NCBI GenBank assembly: GCA_028532815.1
Contig: JAQQAS010000053.1
Coordinates: 1 to 64,000 of the forward strand
Reading direction: 5' to 3'
Origin: Pleomorphochaeta sp.
GTDB taxonomy: Bacteria; Spirochaetota; Spirochaetia; Sphaerochaetales; Sphaerochaetaceae
DNA length: 64,000 bases
A model generated the notes under the pieces. It searched no databases, had not been told where the DNA came from, and saw only the letters and a program-made list of their open reading frames with translations. A program made the position numbers and the translations under genes. This document shows, one piece after another, positions 15,574 to 22,507 of the stretch. Numbering within the stretch: position 1 is the first letter of the stretch; every line of letters begins with the position of its first letter.

Positions 15574-16395
15574 ATGAAGAAAATATTATTGAGTTTAATA
15601 GCACTTATTGCATTAGTTAGTTGTAGTGGACAAAAAGATGATACAAAAGTTCTTAAAGTTGCAATGGATTTAAAATTTCCACCATTTATGTACGTTGATG
15701 ATGAAAATAACCCTGCAGGCTTAGAGGTAGAAGTGGCAAAGGCTTTTGCATCTTATATGGATATGGATTTACAAATAGTTAATACAGATTTTTCAATGTT
15801 AATTCCTGCTCTTGAAACAGGAGAGGTTGATATTGTAATTAGTGATATGACTGTAACAGATCAAAGAAAAAACAAAGTAGATTTTTCATCTCCTTATAGA
15901 TACGCAAGAATAATCGCTTTAGTTAATAAAGCTTATTATAATGATATGAATATCAGTGATGATATGGATGTTGAAGATTTCTTTAGTTTAGAAGATATAA
16001 AACCAATTGGCTTAGCCTCAACAATTTCTACTAGTATTCCTAATGAATATGGAGTAGAAGCTACAGAAGTTACTGAAATAGGTTCTGCAATAATGGAAAT
16101 AAATACAGGCCTATCTAATGTTTTAGTTGGCACTAGTACTGTAATTCAAGACCATTATGCTAATGAAAGTACTACAGAATTATATTTTGGCATTCCTCAA
16201 TATTTTTCCTCAGCTTTTGCTATTAAAAAGGGAAATCAAGATTTAGTAGATAAAGCAAATGAATTTATTGAAACATTATATGAAGAAGATGGGTTATATA
16301 ATCTGATAAAAGATGAATATGATGTAATAATTTCTGATTATTTGAAAGATAAAAATTTGGGGCTAGATTACATTGTTCAAAATCCAGAAAGATAA
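15574..16395 (+). CDS. Amino-acid ABC transporter, binding lipoprotein
   Basis: A 273-residue solute-binding protein of family 3. The signal ends IALVSC, a lipobox, so the mature protein is anchored by a lipidated cysteine. The fold markers are present: VAMDLKFPPFMYVDDENNP at the ligand mouth, LIPALETGEVDIVISDMT, and TDQRKNKVDFSSPY. GAGG ahead of the ATG at 15574 fixes the start; an upstream in-frame frame adds residues before the signal peptide and is not credible. It heads an operon with a permease and ATPase. A polar amino acid or related compound is the probable ligand. Confidence 0.87.
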   Translation: MKKILLSLIALIALVSCSGQKDDTKVLKVAMDLKFPPFMYVDDENNPAGLEVEVAKAFASYMDMDLQIVNTDFSMLIPALETGEVDIVISDMTVTDQRKNKVDFSSPYRYARIIALVNKAYYNDMNISDDMDVEDFFSLEDIKPIGLASTISTSIPNEYGVEATEVTEIGSAIMEINTGLSNVLVGTSTVIQDHYANESTTELYFGIPQYFSSAFAIKKGNQDLVDKANEFIETLYEEDGLYNLIKDEYDVIISDYLKDKNLGLDYIVQNPER

Positions 16396-17113
16396 ATTAG
16401 GTAAAATAGCAGCATTTTTATTGGTAATTAGCTTTTTAGTATATATTTTCTTTTTCTCTATCGATAATTTAAATTACAAAATTATATTACAAGAAAAGGA
16501 AAAGTTAATATTAGCTTTATTATCAACATTATACATAAGTATAGTGACCTTACTCATTAGCTTAATATCAGGGTTTATATTTAATCTTTTTCAAAATATA
16601 AACAATGTATTCTTTAGAACCTTATCTAAAATACTTAGAGAAATAATAATGGGAACTCCATTATTAGTAATGATATTTTTAATAGTTTATGTATTTGGTA
16701 TACGAATCCAAATATATAATAAAACAATGTTAGGAATTATAGCTTTAAGTTTGTATATGACACCTTATATGGCAAACTCATATGAAGCTGCTATGTCAAT
16801 AATAAGTGAGAGACAATATTTAGTAATGGAATTATATGATTTTAACTTTTTTCAAAAGTATAGATACATCATTCTTCCTCAAATAATAAAACCCTTCCTT
16901 CCTTCAATGATAAATAATTTATCAATAATTATTAAAGGCTCAGCCTTACTTAAAATAATCTCAGTAGGGGAGATAGCATATATAATAACTGTTATATCAA
17001 ATAAAAGTTATGCCAGTATTGAAGGGTATTTGGTAATGTGGATTATGTATTTAATAATAACAATACCTCTATCTCTTTTAGCTTCACATTTTGCAAAAAG
17101 GTTTAGTTTATGA
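16373..17113 (+). CDS. Amino-acid ABC transporter permease
   Basis: A 246-residue membrane protein of the HisM/GlnP type with about five membrane segments. The membrane entry motif is REIIMGTPLLVMIFLI, equivalent to the R-G-T-P-x-L signature of amino-acid permeases. The coupling loop is YEAAMSIISERQYLVMELYDFNFFQKYRY followed by IILPQIIKPFLPS. The start is probably TTG at 16373, inside the end of the binding-protein gene, with GGGG about ten bases before it; the overlap of 23 bases implies translational coupling. It overlaps the ATPase gene by four bases. Confidence 0.83.
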   Translation: MFKIQKDKLGKIAAFLLVISFLVYIFFFSIDNLNYKIILQEKEKLILALLSTLYISIVTLLISLISGFIFNLFQNINNVFFRTLSKILREIIMGTPLLVMIFLIVYVFGIRIQIYNKTMLGIIALSLYMTPYMANSYEAAMSIISERQYLVMELYDFNFFQKYRYIILPQIIKPFLPSMINNLSIIIKGSALLKIISVGEIAYIITVISNKSYASIEGYLVMWIMYLIITIPLSLLASHFAKRFSL

Positions 17114-17820
17114 AATTAAAAATTAACAACTTAGTAAAAAAATATGATAACAAAATTATTTTAGATAATATAAATGTAGATATAGAAAACACTAAGGTTA
17201 TTGGAATTATTGGTAAATCTGGCTGTGGTAAATCTACATTACTTAGACAATTAGCTACTTTAGAAGATTTTGATAGTGGTGAAATTAAGATAAATGATAT
17301 AGAATTATCGACAGTGGATAAGAAAAAATATCGCTTAGAGATTGGATATGTTTTTCAAGAACACAGCTTATTTCCTCACCTAAGTGTAGAAGATAATATT
17401 AAATTGATATTAGAAAAAGTGAAGAAAGTTAGCAAAGAAGAAAGTAAGATAATAGTTCAAAACCTTTTAAATGAATTTAGCTTATCTGATATTTCCAAAA
17501 AGCTTCCAGCTAAAATTTCTGGCGGTCAAGCTCAGAGAGCTTCGATTGTGAGAGCCCTATCCTTAAATCCGAAATTACTATTCTTAGATGAACCCACTTC
17601 TGCTTTAGATCCTTTATTAACCAAAGAAGTATTAGAAAGTATTAAAAAGCTTAAAGAAAAAGGTATGGAATTTATTTTTGTCACCCATGAAATGGCTTTT
17701 TTAAAAGAAATAGCAGATTATTATGTTTTCATGGACGAAGGCCAAATTATTGAAAGTGGAAAAATAGAAAATCTAAAAGAATCAAATTCTGATAAATTAA
17801 AAAAATTTATAGATATATAA
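17110..17820 (+). CDS. Amino-acid ABC transporter ATPase
   Basis: A 236-residue ATP-binding subunit of the GlnQ/HisP type. The motifs are in order: Walker A GKSGCGKST, Q-loop YVFQEHSLFPHLSV, signature ISGGQAQRASIVRAL, Walker [14 protein letters not shown] and the switch histidine in IFVTHEM. All catalytic residues are intact. It overlaps the permease gene by four bases (ATGA), so stoichiometric translation is likely. Together with the lipoprotein and permease it makes a complete importer. The next gene, a flavin/ferredoxin protein, starts 19 bases later and appears to belong to the same operon. Confidence 0.93.
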   Translation: MKLKINNLVKKYDNKIILDNINVDIENTKVIGIIGKSGCGKSTLLRQLATLEDFDSGEIKINDIELSTVDKKKYRLEIGYVFQEHSLFPHLSVEDNIKLILEKVKKVSKEESKIIVQNLLNEFSLSDISKKLPAKISGGQAQRASIVRALSLNPKLLFLDEPTSALDPLLTKEVLESIKKLKEKGMEFIFVTHEMAFLKEIADYYVFMDEGQIIESGKIENLKESNSDKLKKFIDI

Positions 17821-17839
17821 AACGGGGATGGAGAAAATT

Positions 17840-18583
17840 ATGTTAAACGTTGAAGATGTTTTCAAAAGATTCGAGCAATTGCACTCTTATAGTTTTGCTA
17901 CAATTAATGACGGTTATCCAGATATTAGAATAGCTCATTTTGTAGCTTGGGATGAAGGTGGTTTGTATTTTCAAACTATGAAGGTAAAACCTTTTTATAA
18001 ACAACTAAAGGAAACTAAAAAAGTAGCAGTTCTCTCTTTAGTTTCTAAAAATGAAAAAGCCTCTCATGATGAGATGGGTTTAAGTGAATTTCCACCAGGT
18101 TTTTTTATTCGTTTGAAAGGTGATGTTAAAGAAGTAGATTTTGACCAATTAAAACAAAAGGCTAAAAATGATTCAAAATTCATGCCATTGGTAAAAGACA
18201 TTGAAAGATATCCTACTATGACAACTTTTGTAGTTCATCGATATAGTGGAGAGTTATATGATTTTGATTTTGAGAAAAAACATAGAGATCATAAATTAGA
18301 AAGAGAGAGATTTAATTTTAATGGATTTGATTATATTAACTGTGGTTTTGTTATTCAAAAGGATAAATGTATAGCCTGTGGTTCTTGTTATAAAGCTTGT
18401 ACTTTTAATGCAATTGAAAAAGGTGATAAGTATTATAAGATTAATGGCAGTTATTGTGATGAATGCGGATCTTGCTACAGTGTCTGTCCAACTAATGCAG
18501 TTATAGCTAAAACACCAATGAGCGAAGAGGATAGAAATCTTGCAAATAGAATGTTAAAGAGCTATATGCATTCTAATAAATAA
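17840..18583 (+). CDS. Flavin-binding (PNPOx-like) and 2x[4Fe-4S] ferredoxin fusion
   Basis: A 247-residue protein with two parts. Residues 1 to about 150 follow the split-barrel pyridoxamine-phosphate-oxidase-like fold (SYSFATINDGYPDIRIAHF, then GGLYFQTMKVKPFYKQL), which normally binds FMN or another flavin. Residues about 170-225 carry two complete ferredoxin clusters: CIACGSCYKAC and CDECGSCYSVCP. GGAG before the ATG at 17840 favours that start over an ATG twelve bases earlier. It is the last gene of the amino-acid ABC operon. A redox step on the imported compound is possible; the true substrate is unknown. Confidence 0.8.
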   Translation: MLNVEDVFKRFEQLHSYSFATINDGYPDIRIAHFVAWDEGGLYFQTMKVKPFYKQLKETKKVAVLSLVSKNEKASHDEMGLSEFPPGFFIRLKGDVKEVDFDQLKQKAKNDSKFMPLVKDIERYPTMTTFVVHRYSGELYDFDFEKKHRDHKLERERFNFNGFDYINCGFVIQKDKCIACGSCYKACTFNAIEKGDKYYKINGSYCDECGSCYSVCPTNAVIAKTPMSEEDRNLANRMLKSYMHSNK

Positions 18584-18602
18584 ATAATATTTGCTTATCA
18601 TC

Positions 18603-18632
18603 TTGTTTGAATTTATATAAAAAGGTTATGAT
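18603..18632 (+). promoter_or_regulatory. Probable nadE promoter
   Basis: TTGTTT (18603-18608) and TATGAT (18627-18632) are 18 bases apart. Transcription would start near 18639, and GTGAGG lies before the ATG at 18665. Confidence 0.5.
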
Positions 18633-18664
18633 AATATATGTAAATATTACATAGTGAGGCATTT

Positions 18665-20563
18665 ATGAAAGATGGTTTAATAAAGGTTGCAACTTATTCA
18701 CCAATAAATTATACAGTTGATATAGAAAATAATACAAACAATATAATAGATGCAATATATGAAGCAGAAAAGAAAAAAGTAAAAGTAATTACATTTCCAG
18801 AACTTTGTATAACTTCTTATACAGCAGGAGATTTGTTTTTAAATCAATCTCTTGCAGACAAATCATTACAAATGTTGGAGAAAATAGTAATTTCTACTAA
18901 AAAAGCTCCACAAATAGTCTCAGTAGTCGGTACAATATTTATATTAAATAACAGATTATACAACTGTGCAGCAGTAATTCAAGGTGGGAAAGTCCTTGGA
19001 ATTGTTCCAAAACAAAACATTCCAAATTACCAAGAGTTTTATGAAAAAAGATGGTTTTCTGAACCAAAAGATGAAAATGTAGAAATTGAATTATTTAATC
19101 AAAAAACATATTTTGGAACTAGATTATTATTTAAATGCTCTTCAATAAATGATTTGGTTTTAGCAGTAGAAATTTGTGAGGATCTTTGGGTTCCAAATAG
19201 TCCAAGTAATAAACACTCTGTTGCAGGAGCTACAATTATTGCAAACCCATCAGCTACAGATGATATTGTTACAAAAAGTGAATACAGAAGAAATTTAGTA
19301 TCAATACAAAGTGCAAAATGTATTTGTGCCTATTTATATGCAGGTGCAGGAGAAGGGGAATCTACTACAGATTTAGTATTTAATGCACATAACTTGATTT
19401 GCGAAAATGGTAGAGTTTTAGTTGATGAAGAAGAAAAAAGTGGTGTTATGAACATTGCAATTGTTGATGTGCAACGACTTTCCTTAGATAGAAAGAAAAT
19501 GAACACTTTTTATAGTGAAATAGATAATTATAAAACAATATATTTTAACTTAGATTGTGAGAAAACATCCTTAGATGGATATAAAATTTCAAAAACTCCT
19601 TTTATCCCAAGTTCTAAAAAATTAATGAAACAAAGATGTGAAAAGATTTTAACACTCCAAGCTTTAGGTTTAGTTAGAAGACTTAAAGCAGCTCATTGTA
19701 AAAGTGCTGTAATCGGATTATCAGGAGGACTTGATTCAACATTAGCACTTTTAGTAACTATTAGAGCTTTTGAAAAAGCAAATCTTGATGTTAAAAATAT
19801 TCATGCAATTTCAATGCCTTGCTTTGGTACTACAAAGAGAACAAAAACTAACTCAGAAAAATTAGCACAAGAGATGGGAGTTAGTTTTAAAGAGATTAAT
19901 ATATCTAAAGCTGTTAGACAACACTTTATTGATATAGAACATGATGAAGAAAATCATAATGTTGTTTATGAAAACTCTCAAGCTAGAGAGAGAACTCAAA
20001 TATTAATGAATTTGGCAAATAAATATGGTGCTTTAGTAATTGGTACAGGAGACTTATCAGAACTAGCATTAGGTTGGGCAACGTATAATGGGGACCATAT
20101 GTCTATGTATGGTGTAAATTCATCTGTTCCAAAAACTTTAGTTAAACATTTAGTAACATATAGTGCTAGTATTCATAATTCAAATATTTCTAAGATTTTA
20201 ATTGATATTGTAAACACTCCTGTTAGTCCTGAATTGTTACCCCCAAGTGGAGATGGAACCATTTCACAAAAGACAGAAGAATTTGTTGGACCTTATTTGT
20301 TACATGATTTTTTCTTATTCTATTTTGTAAGATGTTCCTTTACAACTTCAAAAATCAGAAGACTTGCTCACTTTGCATTTAAAGATGAGTTCACAACAGA
20401 AATAATTGATAAGTGGCTTGAAATTTTTATAAAAAGATTTTTTTCTCAACAATTTAAAAGATCTACTCTACCTGATGGCCCAAAAGTTGGTAGTGTAACC
20501 TTAAGTCCTAGGGGCGATTGGAGAATGCCAAGTGATGCAATAAGTACAGTTTGGTTGGATTAA
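18665..20563 (+). CDS. nadE: NAD+ synthetase, glutamine-hydrolysing
   Basis: A 632-residue enzyme that makes NAD+ from nicotinic acid adenine dinucleotide, using ammonia from glutamine. The N-terminal nitrilase-type glutaminase domain shows its triad: E in TFPELCITSY, K in IVPKQNIPNYQEFYE and C in VEICEDLWVP. The C-terminal synthetase domain has the pyrophosphate loop SGGLDSTLALL and the GTGDLSELALGWATYNGDHMS region. Length matches the two-domain form found in spirochaetes and many anaerobes. It is a single-gene unit with its own promoter. No oddity noted. Confidence 0.95.
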   Translation: MKDGLIKVATYSPINYTVDIENNTNNIIDAIYEAEKKKVKVITFPELCITSYTAGDLFLNQSLADKSLQMLEKIVISTKKAPQIVSVVGTIFILNNRLYNCAAVIQGGKVLGIVPKQNIPNYQEFYEKRWFSEPKDENVEIELFNQKTYFGTRLLFKCSSINDLVLAVEICEDLWVPNSPSNKHSVAGATIIANPSATDDIVTKSEYRRNLVSIQSAKCICAYLYAGAGEGESTTDLVFNAHNLICENGRVLVDEEEKSGVMNIAIVDVQRLSLDRKKMNTFYSEIDNYKTIYFNLDCEKTSLDGYKISKTPFIPSSKKLMKQRCEKILTLQALGLVRRLKAAHCKSAVIGLSGGLDSTLALLVTIRAFEKANLDVKNIHAISMPCFGTTKRTKTNSEKLAQEMGVSFKEINISKAVRQHFIDIEHDEENHNVVYENSQARERTQILMNLANKYGALVIGTGDLSELALGWATYNGDHMSMYGVNSSVPKTLVKHLVTYSASIHNSNISKILIDIVNTPVSPELLPPSGDGTISQKTEEFVGPYLLHDFFLFYFVRCSFTTSKIRRLAHFAFKDEFTTEIIDKWLEIFIKRFFSQQFKRSTLPDGPKVGSVTLSPRGDWRMPSDAISTVWLD

Positions 20564-20735
20564 ACTAAACAAATAGTAAGTGTTTGTACATTTTTTGTAA
20601 TTAAATTAGCATAAAGTGTATAACAAAATATATAAAAACTTTTTTTATTTGCTTTTTTATAATTTATTTGTAACAATATCCTTATGTTTTAGTTATAAAT
20701 TATATACGTGAAACTATTAAATAGGAGTTATTATT

Positions 20736-21332
20736 ATGAATAAGAAATTATGGGTTTTAGTTGCAGCAATTTGTTTGTTATTACCAGTATCTTTAAGTGC
20801 AGAAGTATTAGATTTTAGTATTGGTGGAACAGCTCAATACAATTATGATGCTTCTCAATCATCTTCTGATGATTTTTTCAATGCAGAAAATTATAGTTTT
20901 GGAGCAGAAGCAAGAGTTAAATTTTTAATTGTTGAAGCTTCAGATTTAGCTTTAGTTGGACCAACAAGTAATGGTTGGCAAGTAACAAATTTAATGACAG
21001 CTGGTTTAAGTTTTGATTTATTAAACTTAGTTAGATTAGGTGTTGGCTTAGGTCCTGAATTTGAAATGAATATTAGCGACGATGGTACTGTTACAGATGC
21101 TAATGGTGATGAATTTGAATTTGCAAGTATATTCATGGATGCAAATTGTACCTATAAAGCAAATGTAGATTTCTTATTAGGTGGAATTACACTTTCAGCT
21201 AACTACACAATCCCATCAAAAGGATTTAATATACAAAACATAGTTGATGGAAACTTCTCAGCTGATGATTTATTACCTGAAGGTTCTGAATATGGTAGAG
21301 TAGGTGTTTCAGTATTAATTTCTTTAATTTAA
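20736..21332 (+). CDS. Putative outer-membrane beta-barrel protein
   Basis: A 198-residue exported protein: signal peptide MNKKLWVLVAAICLLLPVSL with cleavage near SLSA/EVLD, then a mature part of alternating hydrophobic and polar residues in short strands (SIGGTAQYNYDAS, SFGAEARVKFLIVEA, TLSANYTIPSKGFN, GRVGVSVLISLI). It ends on a hydrophobic strand, as small barrels do. There are no known catalytic motifs. GGAG precedes the ATG, and a strong terminator follows, so it is a monocistronic, probably well-expressed gene. Spirochaetes carry many such small barrels. Function unknown; barrel topology is inferred. Confidence 0.68.
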   Translation: MNKKLWVLVAAICLLLPVSLSAEVLDFSIGGTAQYNYDASQSSSDDFFNAENYSFGAEARVKFLIVEASDLALVGPTSNGWQVTNLMTAGLSFDLLNLVRLGVGLGPEFEMNISDDGTVTDANGDEFEFASIFMDANCTYKANVDFLLGGITLSANYTIPSKGFNIQNIVDGNFSADDLLPEGSEYGRVGVSVLISLI

Positions 21333-21351
21333 TATATTTGAAAAACCAAAG

Positions 21352-21376
21352 AAGGAGGGCTAGCCCTCCTTTTTTC
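21352..21376 (+). terminator. Rho-independent terminator
   Basis: A perfect palindrome, AAGGAGGG and CCCTCCTT with the four-base centre CTAG (21352-21371), followed by a run of T. It ends the outer-membrane protein transcript. Confidence 0.9.
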
Positions 21377-21466
21377 ATGTCTTTATTTCAATATCTTTAA
21401 ACTGTTTTACTATTTCTATAACTTTGATTATATGATAATATAATAAAAAGTTAGGAGATATTTATT

Positions 21467-21727
21467 ATGAAGAAATTTGGATTTAAAGATTTTGTTATTA
21501 AGCCTATTATACTATCTATAGTTACTTTTTTTATCATTTTTTTCTTTTTCCCAAGTTTTAGTAATGAATATTTAAATGTAGGATTTTCCACTTCATCTGA
21601 TAGTTTAGAAAAAGTTGGTGCTCTTTCAGATAATATAAAAGAAAAGACAGGTCAAAGTGTTGATGATATATTAAATTCTATTGATACTGATGATTTAAGT
21701 GATTTAATAAATTCTAACGGGGAGTAA
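21467..21727 (+). CDS. Small single-pass membrane protein of unknown function
   Basis: An 86-residue protein with one hydrophobic helix at about residues 10-30 (IKPIILSIVTFFIIFFFFPSF) and a C-terminal tail rich in serine and aspartate (DSIDTDDLSDLINSNGE-like). A basic start and acidic tail suggest the N-terminus is in the cytoplasm and the tail is outside. TAGGAG lies ahead of the ATG. It is six bases upstream of the MBL-fold hydrolase gene, so the two are cotranscribed with polA and coaE. I do not recognise a family. Confidence 0.6.
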   Translation: MKKFGFKDFVIKPIILSIVTFFIIFFFFPSFSNEYLNVGFSTSSDSLEKVGALSDNIKEKTGQSVDDILNSIDTDDLSDLINSNGE

Positions 21728-21733
21728 TTTTTA

Positions 21734-22507
21734 GTGTCATATAGATTAACTTTTTTAGGTTCTGGAACCAGTCATGGAGTTCCATCCATTGGTTGTAAAT
21801 GCGAGACATGTTTATCAAAAGACCCAAAGGATAAGCGCCTAAGAAGTAGTATTTTACTTGAAAGAGATGATAAGAACATAATCATAGATACTGGTCCTGA
21901 ATTTAGAATTCAATGTTTAAGAGCAGATATTAATCATCTTGAAGCCGTGTTATATACTCACACACATGCAGATCATTTAAATGGGATTGACGACTTAAGA
22001 TCTTTTACAAATAAAAATGTTTCACTCCCTTTATATGGTGATGAAAAGACTATTGTTGAAATAAAGCAAAGGTTTTCTTATATTCAATTGGGTACTGTTA
22101 ATGGAACAACAATTCCAAATCTTACTTTGAATGTTTTAAAGCCATATCAAAAGGTTGATATTTCAGGATTTGATATAACCCCTTTGATTATTGATCATGG
22201 TTGGTTAAAAATATATGGGTATAAAATTTTCAACTCAGCATATTTAACAGATTGTAATAATATTCCAGATGAGACATATAAATATCTTAAGAATTTAGAT
22301 TTATTGATATTAGATGCCCTTCAACATCACCCACATAAAACTCATTATACTTTAGAACAAGCTATTGAAGTGGCAAAAAAGATAGGGGCTAAGAAAACAT
22401 ATTTTACCCACATAGCACATGGAATCAAAAATGATAGAGATTCAAAGTTGTTACCTAAGAATATGGAATTATCTTATGATACCTTATCAATTGAATTGGA
22501 GGAATAA
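21734..22507 (+). CDS. Metallo-beta-lactamase fold hydrolase (PhnP-like)
   Basis: A 257-residue enzyme of the MBL fold, closest in pattern to the PhnP/YycJ phosphodiesterase group. The first loop LGSGTSHGVPSIGCKCETC contains the cysteine trio that binds a structural zinc in PhnP. The metal motif is THTHADHLNG (H-x-H-x-D-H), and further ligands are the D of LLILDALQHHPH and the H of YFTHIAHG. The start is GTG at 21734, with GGGGAG ahead of it. Its TAA shares a base with the ATG of polA. A cyclic phosphate or nucleotide substrate is likely but unproven. Confidence 0.85.
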   Translation: MSYRLTFLGSGTSHGVPSIGCKCETCLSKDPKDKRLRSSILLERDDKNIIIDTGPEFRIQCLRADINHLEAVLYTHTHADHLNGIDDLRSFTNKNVSLPLYGDEKTIVEIKQRFSYIQLGTVNGTTIPNLTLNVLKPYQKVDISGFDITPLIIDHGWLKIYGYKIFNSAYLTDCNNIPDETYKYLKNLDLLILDALQHHPHKTHYTLEQAIEVAKKIGAKKTYFTHIAHGIKNDRDSKLLPKNMELSYDTLSIELEE

